A stretch of DNA of 64,000 nucleotides, taken from the IMG/VR virus record IMGVR_UViG_3300022696_000117, positions 1-64,000 of that record; one strand, written 5' to 3'. How positions within the stretch are numbered: the stretch's first letter is position 1; the number at the start of each line of letters is the position of its first letter. Positions 14,720-22,352 of the stretch are shown piece after piece. A program made the position numbers and the translations under genes. The notes below the pieces were generated by a model. The model was given only the letters and a program-made list of their open reading frames with translations, had not been told where the DNA came from and did no database searches. This stretch comes from a virus.

Positions 14720-15137
14720 ATTGGTGCAATGTTTTTATTGCATTTACGGGAATTTGATGATTGACTCTTACCGCAAGATACGCTCACAACGAAAATCGTA
14801 CGGAACGCCGAACAATCGCCAGCCGTCGAAAGCTTTTCCGAACGATCATTTTTCAGCCCGCAAAACAACAAAATTTCCAGCGGTTCACGTTGCTTTATAG
14901 GGTATTAAGTAATTTTAAGGCCCCTCGATCTATCTCAAAGGGGACGGGTCTCTATATGCGCCTACGCAGTACTCACCACAAAATTTTCCCCCCAAATTCC
15001 AACATTTTACAAATTTTTTCCAAAATTCCCTTTACTTTTCCCGGATTCCAGCAATATCCTTGAATCGAGCGACAAACCATACAGAATTCGCGCAAAAAAC
15101 AAAAGAAAAGCATAAAACATCACGAGGAGCGAGAAAA
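14720..15137. other. Intergenic region without a credible gene
   Basis: About 420 bp, AT-rich, between the 15-bp palindromes and the next gene. Short frames lack ribosome sites. It contains T-rich runs (near 14990-15045) and, with the palindromes and parS, could be part of a plasmid-type origin. No clear promoter was found. Confidence 0.5.
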
Positions 15138-15734
15138 ATGTCTATAAGAGCCACGGATCTCTACGATTTGACCCTTTCGAAAGGGAATCTTTGCCAACAT
15201 GGCGACACAATGCCCGTAATTGCGTGGGATGCTCTAACTTTGTGCCCAGGCGACAACAAATGCAAGATTTATGATCGATGTCCCTATACAAAGCGCGAAG
15301 GAACCAAATGCCGCATCGAAGTCAACTACATGAACGCAGTCTATCAGGCATTTCTTCCCATTATCGAGAAAACCGACGACATGATGATCCGAATTAAGAT
15401 CGGGATGCACATAATCCCGCTTTATCTCCAGCTATGCCGTCTCAAGAAGACCGAGCTGGCCCTGAACGGGGAGACCTGCTACCAGACTCCGAAGGGTTCC
15501 ATCATGACGCACCCGGCGTACAAGTCGATCAATGAAACCCTCCGATCTCTGGAGCGCGAGATCTCCGGGCCGTTCCTGACGTATATCAGGGGCCTGGGCT
15601 TTCAACGTGTTCCGTATGAAGGTCTCGAGGGTCCGGTGCTCAATGGCGCCCTGTCGGGAGACGCGAGCTATTACACCCAGATGGAGCAGGCCGAACCGAA
15701 GAGAAAAAAGCCCGGACCGAAGAAAAAATCATAG
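15138..15734 (+). CDS. Cys-rich protein, possible P27-type small terminase subunit
   Basis: I chose the ATG at 15138, behind GAGGAGCGAG; the frame is open to 15060. The 198-residue protein has a central zinc-like cluster (CPGDNKCKIYDRCPYTKREGTKC, cysteines near residues 36-58). Later it has the pattern MTHPAYKSINETLRSLEREISGP, similar to the HPA-K-I-EA-R-LR-L stretch of P27-family small terminases, and a basic tail (KRKKPGPKKK). Small terminases recognise the packaging start and hand DNA to the large subunit, which here lies 23 kb away. The likeness is modest; a DNA-binding regulator is the main alternative. Confidence 0.45.
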   Translation: MSIRATDLYDLTLSKGNLCQHGDTMPVIAWDALTLCPGDNKCKIYDRCPYTKREGTKCRIEVNYMNAVYQAFLPIIEKTDDMMIRIKIGMHIIPLYLQLCRLKKTELALNGETCYQTPKGSIMTHPAYKSINETLRSLEREISGPFLTYIRGLGFQRVPYEGLEGPVLNGALSGDASYYTQMEQAEPKRKKPGPKKKS

Positions 15735-15941
15735 CGTGACATATACTCTGACGTCTACGAGGTGAGCCATTTCGTCCATAAAGAACCCCTCTCTGTTTTT
15801 GCGCTTGGCCCTGACGTTGACGGTCTCGATTTTTTCAACCGAGGTTCCGGTTTCTTTCTGGAATCGATCGATGAGCTGCGCGATCTCGTCTTCGAGTTCT
15901 TTTCGCTTCTCGACTATTTCATCGACTGTGATTGTGTTCAT
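15729..15941 (-). CDS. Small coiled-coil hypothetical protein
   Basis: Start taken at 15941 (MNTITVDEIVEKRKEL), four bases inside the end of the upstream gene. The 70-residue protein is a charged helix (EKRKELEDEIAQLIDRFQKE) followed by beta-like VNVRAKRKN and VDVRVYVTL. It converges with the plus-strand gene, overlapping by six bases. Unknown function. Confidence 0.55.
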   Translation of the reverse strand: MNTITVDEIVEKRKELEDEIAQLIDRFQKETGTSVEKIETVNVRAKRKNREGFFMDEMAHLVDVRVYVTL

Positions 15942-16129
15942 GGTCGCCTCACTTTCCTCCACCATTGCTTAAGTTCCCTGACCTCCAGAGGATCTTTTCC
16001 TTTTTCGGTTGGGCCGAGGACCCAGACCGGTTCGCCGTTTTCTTCGTAGACCCGGACCACCTTAAAAATGTTGCCGGTGAAGATGTGGCGCATCATGTCT
16101 CCGGCCCTGACGTCTTTCTCGATAACCAT
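15938..16129 (-). CDS. Small SH3-like protein, tandem paralogue
   Basis: The 63-residue protein begins MVIEKDVRAGDMMRHI. It aligns with its upstream neighbour: RAGDMMRHIFTGNIFKVVRVYEENGEPVWVL against RRGDRVRNIHTMKEFLVIYIQDIDGETVWTL. Both look like a five-stranded SH3-type barrel. A duplicated gene pair with overlapping stop and start. Role unknown. Confidence 0.6.
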   Translation of the reverse strand: MVIEKDVRAGDMMRHIFTGNIFKVVRVYEENGEPVWVLGPTEKGKDPLEVRELKQWWRKVRRP

Positions 16130-16314
16130 CAGCTCCTCACTTTCGACCAGTTGAACATCCTGGACTCCCGAACGGTCAGCCCATTGTCGAGGGTCCAGAC
16201 TGTTTCACCATCGATATCCTGAATGTAGATCACCAGGAATTCCTTCATGGTGTGGATGTTCCGAACCCGATCGCCTCGTCTGACTTCCAGGCCGTTGGTT
16301 GCCGTCGATGTCAT
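16129..16314 (-). CDS. Small SH3-like protein, tandem paralogue
   Basis: The 61-residue protein begins MTSTATNGLEVRRGDRV. It is the duplicate of the next gene downstream over about 40 residues. The shared pattern GD-R-I-T-F-V-I-G-VW-L suggests a small barrel that could bind nucleic acid or protein. It overlaps the MazG gene by four bases. Confidence 0.6.
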   Translation of the reverse strand: MTSTATNGLEVRRGDRVRNIHTMKEFLVIYIQDIDGETVWTLDNGLTVRESRMFNWSKVRS

Positions 16315-16643
16315 CGGTTATCCCCCGATCCGTTCAACTTGCCTCTGTTCTGTCTCGACGCAAGCTTGTTGATGTTGCCCTGCGCGATGTCACCAAGATG
16401 AAGATCGAATTCACACGCCACGTTTGCGACGTACCAAAGGACATCACCGAGTTCCTTTGCGATCTCCTCCCGGTCTTCATCGGTAGGGGTTCCTTTTTTA
16501 TCCCGAAGAATCTTCTTTACCTTTTCAGCCACCTCCCCGGCTTCTCCGCTTAGTCCGAGGGTTGGATATGTGAAGTTCCGGTTCAGGTCAGGATATATCG
16601 CCGTTGATCTTGCCTTCTCCTGATACTCTTGAAAACCAATCAT
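16311..16643 (-). CDS. MazG-like nucleotide pyrophosphohydrolase
   Basis: Start at 16643, with AGGAGGT eight bases before and an ATGA overlap with the resolvase gene. The 110-residue all-alpha protein has the metal-binding pattern GEAGEVAEKVKK followed by EIAKELGDVLWYV, the EExxE and ExxD motifs of MazG-type enzymes that hydrolyse nucleoside triphosphates to monophosphates. In phages such enzymes trim the nucleotide pool or lower the alarmone ppGpp. It lies in one operon with a dATP/dGTP diphosphohydrolase-like gene. Confidence 0.85.
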   Translation of the reverse strand: MIGFQEYQEKARSTAIYPDLNRNFTYPTLGLSGEAGEVAEKVKKILRDKKGTPTDEDREEIAKELGDVLWYVANVACEFDLHLGDIAQGNINKLASRQNRGKLNGSGDNR

Positions 16644-17104
16644 CCGTCCACCTCCTGCGCCGCCCACCTTGCGATGTGGACGGCGTCTGCTTCGTTGTCG
16701 TCTTCCGGATCTCTGCCGAGGATTTCTTTGGCTGCCGAGATCATGTCGTCTTTGCCGGCGTTCCCTTTACCACATGCGAACTTCTTGAGGGTCCCGGTCT
16801 CCACGGTCATGTACGGGATCTCTCTGGCGTCCGCCACTTCCTGGACCCGGCCGGTCAGATTTACACAGATCTCCGTCGCGGCCCCGCCTCTGTGATGGGC
16901 CCGTTCATAGGATATCAGCTCGACCTTCGGTAGGAACCCGGCCATCTTCTCCAGCCAGTTTCGGAACCGAAGAAACATGATGCCGTTGGACTCACCCCGC
17001 TTCTTGCTGAAGTCCTGGACTCCGGACTCCAGAACCTTCCCATTGCAGCTGTCCCACAGGCACCATCCGGTTTTGGTTGCACAATCAAGCCCGAGTACGA
17101 TCAT
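16640..17104 (-). CDS. RuvC-like Holliday-junction resolvase
   Basis: The 154-residue protein has the RNase H-like fold motifs of RuvC: D7 in LGLDCATKTGW, E67 in ISYERAHH, and a C-terminal NEADAVHIARWA with D140. These acidic residues bind two metal ions and cut four-way junctions. Length matches bacterial RuvC-type phage resolvases. It would clear branched DNA before packaging. Overlaps both neighbours by four bases. Confidence 0.85.
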   Translation of the reverse strand: MIVLGLDCATKTGWCLWDSCNGKVLESGVQDFSKKRGESNGIMFLRFRNWLEKMAGFLPKVELISYERAHHRGGAATEICVNLTGRVQEVADAREIPYMTVETGTLKKFACGKGNAGKDDMISAAKEILGRDPEDDNEADAVHIARWAAQEVDG

Positions 17105-17301
17105 CCTTTCCCGCCTTTCTTTTTGTGCTCTTCAATACAATCTATCATCATTCGGCAGAGCAATCCTCCGGCCCTGGCTGTTCTCTTCGCCATGATCAGC
17201 TCGTCATGCCACAGCATCCCGATCCAATCGGTCCCGTTCCATTCGATGTTTACGGTGTAGTCGTCCCCGCATGCCTCCTGAAGCAAGTCCATAACGCTCA
17301 T
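17101..17301 (-). CDS. Small hypothetical protein
   Basis: The 66-residue protein begins MSVMDLLQEACGDDYTV and has the pattern V-N-I-E-W-N-G-T-D-W-I-G-M-L, then a basic C-terminal helix ending KKKGGKG. Overlaps both neighbours by four bases. No known family. Confidence 0.55.
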   Translation of the reverse strand: MSVMDLLQEACGDDYTVNIEWNGTDWIGMLWHDELIMAKRTARAGGLLCRMMIDCIEEHKKKGGKG

Positions 17302-17723
17302 TCTTCCCCCTTCCCGGGCCGATCATCCAGCTCCGGCCTTGTTTCCAGTGTCCACAGAATAGAGAGGAGCGAGAATATAGCCCCTCCCAGGTGGTGCTTC
17401 TTGACTCCGAGCTTCTCGGCATCCGGGTCCCAATCCTCCCGAAGCCAGAAGAAGACGATGATATGCCTCAAAGCCGCCGCCGCCATTACCGATGTGAAGA
17501 ATCCCTTCCTCCAGGACTCTCTTTGATATTTGAGGAGGCCCTCCTGATACGCAGGAACCACATATTTGACCAGCATGTCCATAGGCAAAAGAGATACATC
17601 CGGCTTTGCCTCCTCCTTGTAGTTTTTAGGAGCCATATCTCCTACAGAGGTTACAACGACACCCTCCGATTTGTAACCGGAGCCCCTCCCAAGCTTTACT
17701 CTATCCCAAAACGACACATCCAC
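17298..17723 (-). CDS. dATP/dGTP diphosphohydrolase-like protein (DUF5664 type)
   Basis: The 141-residue protein follows a common phage pattern: LLPMDMLVKYVVPAYQEGLLKYQRESWRKGF, then a helix with LRHI...FFWLREDWDPDAEKLGVKKHHLGGAIFSLLSILWTL. In the family, RH and the later HL-A-A-F residues form an HD-like metal site acting on purine deoxynucleotides. MazZ of 2-aminoadenine phages belongs nearby, but neither PurZ nor a matching polymerase is in the window, so base modification is not implied. First gene of its operon, just downstream of the iteron array. Confidence 0.65.
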   Translation of the reverse strand: MDVSFWDRVKLGRGSGYKSEGVVVTSVGDMAPKNYKEEAKPDVSLLPMDMLVKYVVPAYQEGLLKYQRESWRKGFFTSVMAAAALRHIIVFFWLREDWDPDAEKLGVKKHHLGGAIFSLLSILWTLETRPELDDRPGKGEE

Positions 17724-17753
17724 CTCCTGATTAAAGGAATTATCTTTTCGAAA

Positions 17754-18192
17754 TGTAACCTCGGTTACATCTTTCGCACATTGGTTACAGTTTTTGTTAC
17801 CTGCCGAGCGGCCTGTTTTCGGCCCCTTTCACAATCAAGATATCGTGCGCTAACCCCCCGATTGTTGAAAATGTAACCTTTTGTAACCTAAATGTAACCT
17901 CTCTTTTTGCCAATGATTATAACATCTTACAAAGCCAATTTTTACCGAGGTTACAAAGTTACAAAGAAAAATGTAACCTCATATTATGGCGACTTCGGCC
18001 TCTTGATTTTTTCCTCGCATTTTTTTGCCGGTTACATTTCCATGTAACTTTTGTAACCTGGCCCTGAGTTACACCCCTATATATATATATAACCTAGTAT
18101 ATAACTATTTATTATTATTATTATTATAGGGCCTCATCCGGATGAAAGTAACCGTAAAACTTGAGGTTACATCCAGGTTACAAAAGGTTACA
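17754..18192. repeat. Iteron array with AT-rich tract, candidate replication origin
   Basis: At least a dozen copies of GGTTACA or its complement TGTAACC lie in 440 bp, for example at 17754, 17763, 17783, 17872, 17882, 17893, 17949, 17972, 18030, 18052, 18165, 18176 and 18186, in both orientations. Between the groups, 18080-18128 is almost pure A and T (alternating TA, then TTA repeats), like a duplex-unwinding element. No gene fits. The surroundings are SSB, HNH, resolvase and nucleotide enzymes. It may equally be a dense regulator-binding site for the operon starting at 17723. Confidence 0.7.
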
Positions 18193-18206
18193 TTTTTAAC
18201 ATCGTC

Positions 18207-18716
18207 CTATATACAGCTGTTATCATTGGTATATTTTCCGCTGGCATGTCTGGCACGATACGTAGCTTTCGCCTCTCCCACTGACTCGTCCGCGTGGTGC
18301 CTCTTGCCGTGCAGCTTGAGGTGGTGGCTGCGACAAAGCCATGTGATGGAAAGCGGCTTTGAGTAGTCCTCGTGATGAGCTTCAGCGTCCGCCTTACCAC
18401 ATACGCTGCACCGTCCCTTTTTTATCTCGCCGGATCTTATGCCGTTGGACACAGCGATCCTTGCCTTATATTTCTCGTGGTTCACAGCTCTGCGCTCCCT
18501 CTGCTTGGAAACCGCATATGCTCTCCGCTCCGGATCTTTCCATCTGCGCTTCTCATATTTAGTATAGTGGTCGATCCGCTTTCTATAGTTTTTGGACACA
18601 TCCTTTTTAGCGCAAAGCTTGCACTTGTTCAGGTGCCCATCTGCCATCGCCGGATGCCGGTAAAACTCATCGAGGCTTTTAACCTTTTCACACTTAAAAC
18701 ATTTTTTAGTAATCAT
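18207..18716 (-). CDS. HNH endonuclease with N-terminal zinc ribbon
   Basis: The 169-residue protein opens with CFKCEKVKSLDEF and CKLCAKK (zinc ribbon), has a basic middle, and ends with the HNH core CSVCGKADAEAHHEDYSKPL followed by WLCRSHHLKLHG. Such phage enzymes are free-standing homing endonucleases or packaging nicking factors. The gene stands alone between the candidate origin and ssb, a common place for a homing gene. Confidence 0.85.
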   Translation of the reverse strand: MITKKCFKCEKVKSLDEFYRHPAMADGHLNKCKLCAKKDVSKNYRKRIDHYTKYEKRRWKDPERRAYAVSKQRERRAVNHEKYKARIAVSNGIRSGEIKKGRCSVCGKADAEAHHEDYSKPLSITWLCRSHHLKLHGKRHHADESVGEAKATYRARHASGKYTNDNSCI

Positions 18717-18729
18717 ATCAGTACCTTAT

Positions 18730-19227
18730 CTAAAAGGGAATATCCTCGTCATCAGGCGCCTGCGTAGGATCGTATCCGCTGCCCCCAACACCCCCCCCAT
18801 TATTCGTTGGTATCTTGGGGGTCGAGCCGGCCGCACCGGCGCCGCCGCCCGCCGCCGCGTCGGGTGGGGCTGACCCTTGCTGTTGGTTGTTGGTGCCTCC
18901 TCCGAGCATCTGGAGGTCCCTGGCGATGATTTCCGTGGTCCAGCGGCGGTTGCCTTCCTTGTCCTGCCACTCCCTGGTTTGGATTTTGCCTTCGATATAA
19001 ACCTTGGAGCCTTTGGTGAGGTACTGGTTGCAGATCTCGGCGAGGCGCCTGAAGGCCACTATACGCAGCCACTCGGTCTTCTCCCGCTTTTCGCCGGTGC
19101 TCTTGTCGGTCCAGGATTCGGACACGGCTACCGAAAAGTTCGATACCGCCGTGCCGTCGTCCATATGTCTTGCTTCCGGGTCCCGTCCGAGGTTCCCTAC
19201 GATAATCGCTTTGTTTACACCCGCCAT
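18730..19227 (-). CDS. ssb: Single-stranded DNA-binding protein
   Basis: The 165-residue protein begins [22 protein letters not shown], the classic bacterial SSB opening, followed by the OB fold, a Gly-, Gln- and Pro-rich linker and the acidic tip DDEDIPF that recruits partner proteins. It coats single strands during replication and recombination. Complete and of normal length. Confidence 0.95.
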   Translation of the reverse strand: MAGVNKAIIVGNLGRDPEARHMDDGTAVSNFSVAVSESWTDKSTGEKREKTEWLRIVAFRRLAEICNQYLTKGSKVYIEGKIQTREWQDKEGNRRWTTEIIARDLQMLGGGTNNQQQGSAPPDAAAGGGAGAAGSTPKIPTNNGGGVGGSGYDPTQAPDDEDIPF

Positions 19228-19228
19228 C

Positions 19229-19459
19229 TCACCTGCCTCCCTTCGTCTGTTTCATGATTGCATCTTTTGCCTTCTCGACCTCTTCCCGGACCTCCTGGAA
19301 GAAGGCTGCGTGGCCGTACATACGGATACACCTGGCCAGCCATGCCGTTGGTCTGATTTCCGGGTAGTTCCCGGGGACTCCGTCCATTTCCATGCACATC
19401 GCCTTGATCTCCTGTCTCAGAAGGGCGTTGAACTTCGCTGCATCGTCTTTAAGGTTCAT
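19229..19459 (-). CDS. Small hypothetical protein
   Basis: The 76-residue helical protein begins [16 protein letters not shown] and has no motif I recognise. It lies between ssb and a basic protein gene, overlapping the latter by four bases, so it may belong to the replication group. Confidence 0.55.
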   Translation of the reverse strand: MNLKDDAAKFNALLRQEIKAMCMEMDGVPGNYPEIRPTAWLARCIRMYGHAAFFQEVREEVEKAKDAIMKQTKGGR

Positions 19460-19905
19460 GGTGTGACGTCCTCCACTACGCCCATCGCGCGTCTGAATTC
19501 GGTTGTCCTTTCTTCTTTGGACAGCTTCTCGAAAGCCTTCTGGACCTGCGAGCCCTGCGAGTCGAGTATCTGTCTGAGCATACTCGCCTTGGCGTCTTCC
19601 ATGGTGAGGTGGATGTTGCCCATCCTCATCGGCTTCCCTGGTCCGCCTGGAGAAAAGGTCTCCGCCAGCGTCCCCTTCTTTTTCATCCTCTCCGCCGCCC
19701 GCGCCGCCGCCATCATCCGTTTGCAGTGGTTGGTCAGCATGATGTGGGCTCGTTCCTGAAGCTCCTCGGCGCAGGCCTCCGGATTGTCGTCTGGTTCGAG
19801 TTCGGCTTCGAGCCGGATCTCGGGGAGCGCCCCGAAGCCATCGGCGGGGAAGTCGCCACGAGCCTTCACTGCCGTCGCTACAGCCGTAATCTTGGTAATC
19901 CTCAC
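19456..19905 (-). CDS. Hypothetical protein, GTG start
   Basis: I took the GTG at 19905, which overlaps the lysozyme stop (GTGA) and has GAGGAGGT at the right distance; the frame is open to 19977. The 149-residue product begins (M)RITKITAVATAVKARG and contains an Arg-, Ala- and Lys-rich helix (NHCKRMMAAARAAERMKKKG). It could bind nucleic acid. No family recognised. Confidence 0.55.
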   Translation of the reverse strand: MRITKITAVATAVKARGDFPADGFGALPEIRLEAELEPDDNPEACAEELQERAHIMLTNHCKRMMAAARAAERMKKKGTLAETFSPGGPGKPMRMGNIHLTMEDAKASMLRQILDSQGSQVQKAFEKLSKEERTTEFRRAMGVVEDVTP

Positions 19906-20717
19906 CGTGGCACCTCCTCCCCCGTCTCGATCATGTGCTTCAGCCGGACCGCCCGGCCCTTGACCTGGCAGAACCACTTCGAGTCGGCCATCTCAGTGCC
20001 GGCGTCCAGCCACCGCTCATCCTTGACCGCGGAGATAAACCGCTTGAACCCGAGAAACCCGGCCATGCCGAGGTTGAAGCGCATATCGATGAGTGCATGC
20101 TGTCTTGCATCGGTGAGGTTCGGCCAGTTCGGGAAGGTTCTTTCCATATCGATGACGCATTCGTTGATGTCTCGATCCAGAAGGATCATCGCCTCTGCGT
20201 GAGAGAGCCCCTTCTTGTCGAGGCATCTTCCGACGCCGATCGTGGGATGCCCCGTGATCGTGTCTCCCGGACCGAGAGGCTTTCCGTCGTAATCGTCGTA
20301 GACCGTCAGCCGCTGGCCCTCGTGTTCAGCGAGCTGCTGTTTCAGTCGATCCCATTTCATATTGTTTTTCTCCTTTTGCTTGGTAATCCATTCTGATTTT
20401 TCAAGGACGGCTCCGGCCGCTTTGGTCCAGGCTTCTTGGACCCGCTTCGAGGCGGCTTCCCATTCGTTTTTGAACGTAAGCCCGAGATATTCCCTGTGCG
20501 TCTCGTAAGCGGTGGAGGCCAGCCATGCCATAGAGGCACCAGCCGGCGGTTCCTCTTCGGGTTCCGGTTGGGAAAAATTGACCGATAAAAAATCCTTCCG
20601 GAGTTCTTTCCCGCAGCGGCCGCAATTGATTGTGGAGACCCACCGGCCTTCGCCGTCTACGCTGACAATCGCGGGGCTTGAGTCGTCGTGCATGCCGAGG
20701 CTGCAAAGGATGCTCAT
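19902..20717 (-). CDS. T4-type lysozyme (GH24) with an N-terminal zinc-ribbon extension
   Basis: The C-terminal 150 residues are a phage lysozyme: LAEHEGQRLTVYDDYDGKPLGPG with the catalytic Glu, then HPTIGVGRCLDKKGLSHAEA, and QHALIDMRFNLGMAGFLGF near the end. It cleaves the glycan strands of peptidoglycan at lysis. The first 119 residues hold a small Cys pair (NCGRCGKEL) like DUF1660 and a helical linker. An internal ATG at 20360 has AAGGAG upstream and would give a standard 153-residue lysozyme, so two proteins may be made from one frame. No signal sequence, so a holin would be needed; the nearby gene at 21802 has an N-terminal hydrophobic segment but is not a clear holin. Confidence 0.8.
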   Translation of the reverse strand: MSILCSLGMHDDSSPAIVSVDGEGRWVSTINCGRCGKELRKDFLSVNFSQPEPEEEPPAGASMAWLASTAYETHREYLGLTFKNEWEAASKRVQEAWTKAAGAVLEKSEWITKQKEKNNMKWDRLKQQLAEHEGQRLTVYDDYDGKPLGPGDTITGHPTIGVGRCLDKKGLSHAEAMILLDRDINECVIDMERTFPNWPNLTDARQHALIDMRFNLGMAGFLGFKRFISAVKDERWLDAGTEMADSKWFCQVKGRAVRLKHMIETGEEVPR

Positions 20718-20968
20718 CCGTCGCCTCCGTCGTCCTGGTCCGTCTTTCTGGCCAAGCCTTTAAAAATGATCGGGGTGAAGCTTTCGTCCAGCTTTGCCAC
20801 CGCGACACTGTCGTCGAGCAGTCCGGACCTGAAGGCGACAAGGGCGCCCGGATCGAACCCGCTGGTCGTGACATGGCTTACCCGTTCATCCTGCACGAAG
20901 ACCGCGGCAGCCCGCTTTGCAAAATCAATCACCGTTTCCATTTCCTCTATGTCAATAATCATGCCCAT
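20714..20968 (-). CDS. Hypothetical protein
   Basis: Start at 20968 (GGAGG six bases before; MGMIIDIEEMETVIDF), since the longer frame enters the upstream gene. The 84-residue protein has an N-terminal amphipathic helix and an acidic tail (DQDDGGDG). Overlaps the lysozyme start by four bases. Unknown. Confidence 0.55.
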   Translation of the reverse strand: MGMIIDIEEMETVIDFAKRAAAVFVQDERVSHVTTSGFDPGALVAFRSGLLDDSVAVAKLDESFTPIIFKGLARKTDQDDGGDG

Positions 20969-20969
20969 A

Positions 20970-21185
20970 TCAATCCTCCACCCCCTGATGCCTGCACAAC
21001 CCTTCCCGCAAATCCTTCCCGCAGACATTGCATTTTGGTACGGGGTGATGGAAAGAGCCTTGGAGGCAGCACATTTCAGGCTTGCTCATGACGTGCGACG
21101 GGTGCCGCTCCCAGGTCCTCCAGACAGTTTTTTCGCATGCGGCGCACTTCCATACCACCGGGTATCGCTTGGTTGCCCTGCTCAT
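20970..21185 (-). CDS. Zinc-ribbon hypothetical protein
   Basis: The 71-residue protein has Cys-x2-Cys at CAAC near residue 14, and later MCCL and CNVCGKDL with a final C-RH, enough for one or two zinc sites. Small zinc proteins of this kind in phages are often host-takeover or DNA-binding factors. Overlaps its upstream neighbour by four bases. Confidence 0.6.
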   Translation of the reverse strand: MSRATKRYPVVWKCAACEKTVWRTWERHPSHVMSKPEMCCLQGSFHHPVPKCNVCGKDLREGLCRHQGVED

Positions 21186-21805
21186 GGCTTGATCCTCCCG
21201 AACATGTTGCAGGCAGACCCGGTCCAGCTTGAAAATATTCTTTCCGCAATCACCTTTTTTGTCAGGGCGATAGTCGCCCTTATGTCAGCCATGGCGTCAT
21301 GCGCGTTGGCCAGGGCTATACCGAAGTGCTTGCACATGGTTTCAAGCTTACAGTCCTTGGTTTCGATGATCCCTGCCCTCCAAAGGCAAACCAGAACAGG
21401 GTACGGATCTATCGGCTGGAATTGAAGATGATCCCAGAAGGCATATGGCCCTCCTGAGCACTTTTCATACCATGCCGAAAGAAACTGGAGGTCGAACTGG
21501 TTATTGTATCCTCCCGGGATATACCGTTTGGCTTTGTTTTTTCTGAAGCCATGCCTGTCAAGGATGCAATTTAATTTTTGGTATGCTTCCAGCGGATCCA
21601 TGAACGTGCTGATCTCATCCATGGCGACTCCGTTCACAGCAAGAGCTTCTTTGGAAATCAGATCCCCCTTGAAGGGCTTCATCTTCAGGTTGAACTCTTC
21701 GACAAGCCCTTCCTCGGTTTCGATCGCCCCAGCTATTTGAATTACACCATGCCTGCCAGGCTCGGTTCCTGTAGTTTCAAGGTCATTCCAGAATATTCTT
21801 TTCAT
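21182..21805 (-). CDS. DnaQ-like 3'-5' exonuclease (DEDD family)
   Basis: The 207-residue protein shows ExoI FWNDLETTGTEPG (catalytic D and E), ExoII GGYNNQFDLQFL (D), and ExoIII ANAHDAMADIRAT (H and D). That order is the DEDDh signature of RNase T, DnaQ and related exonucleases. It may proofread for a replicative polymerase or process ends for recombination. Not fused to a polymerase. Confidence 0.85.
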   Translation of the reverse strand: MKRIFWNDLETTGTEPGRHGVIQIAGAIETEEGLVEEFNLKMKPFKGDLISKEALAVNGVAMDEISTFMDPLEAYQKLNCILDRHGFRKNKAKRYIPGGYNNQFDLQFLSAWYEKCSGGPYAFWDHLQFQPIDPYPVLVCLWRAGIIETKDCKLETMCKHFGIALANAHDAMADIRATIALTKKVIAERIFSSWTGSACNMFGRIKP

Positions 21806-22149
21806 GGCCGAACCCCCGTAGCCATCTGAAGCTCATAGATGGCTCGTTCAAGATGCCCGAGGTTGTCCGCGGGATCGCTCGTTTCGTCGGTCTCTATCCT
21901 GATTACGATTCGGTAGATCTTTCCGTCTTCGGTCTCGAAGGTTCCGTCGGTTTCGACAGGCCTGCCGGGAGGGGCAAGCGGGCTGACTTGCTCTGAAACA
22001 TAGACGACGTATCTATCGGTCCGGACCCCGTTTACCGCCGGCTGCTCCACGATCACTTCAGCACCCCAGGCCGACGTTGCTAGTAAGATCGCACCGGCTG
22101 CTATCAGCTTTGCCGGTTTGTCGCAAAGATCGCAGAATGCTCGTTTCAT
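21802..22149 (-). CDS. Exported hypothetical protein
   Basis: The 115-residue protein has a short basic start with two cysteines, then a hydrophobic stretch LIAAGAILLATSAWGA that ends in a likely signal cleavage site, then a beta-rich domain (VIVEQPAVNG, RYVVYVSEQV, YRIVIRIETDE). It is likely periplasmic or membrane-anchored. Position near the lysozyme allows a lysis role such as a spanin, but the sequence does not show one. Confidence 0.55.
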   Translation of the reverse strand: MKRAFCDLCDKPAKLIAAGAILLATSAWGAEVIVEQPAVNGVRTDRYVVYVSEQVSPLAPPGRPVETDGTFETEDGKIYRIVIRIETDETSDPADNLGHLERAIYELQMATGVRP

Positions 22150-22352
22150 GCTCCCTCCAAAATCATCACGGCCGAGTCATAGGCTTCCTCATAGCCCTGG
22201 CCGACAGGGCTGTAGAGGTCTTGCTGAATATATCCCGGCAGGCTCTTAAAGCATTTCCAGCAGAAAGACTTCCCCCTGGCTTTCATCTTGCCGCAGATGC
22301 ACTCCTCGCTTTTGAGTTGGTCGATGTAAAAAAGTCTGTCGCTTGGTTTCAT
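22146..22352 (-). CDS. Small Cys-rich protein
   Basis: Start at 22352 (GGAG site; MKPSDRLFYIDQL). The 68-residue protein has CICGKMKARGKSFCWKC, a compact zinc-ribbon-like set of four cysteines near residues 18-34. Overlaps both neighbours by four bases. Function unknown. Confidence 0.6.
   Translation of the reverse strand: MKPSDRLFYIDQLKSEECICGKMKARGKSFCWKCFKSLPGYIQQDLYSPVGQGYEEAYDSAVMILEGA

Noticed and set aside
17298-17723. Evidence for a 2-aminoadenine (Z) genome
   Set aside because: The diphosphohydrolase family is common in ordinary phages; no PurZ or DpoZ-type gene is in the window.
17754-18192. CRISPR array
   Set aside because: Repeats are 7 bp, irregularly spaced and in both orientations; there are no uniform spacers and no cas genes.
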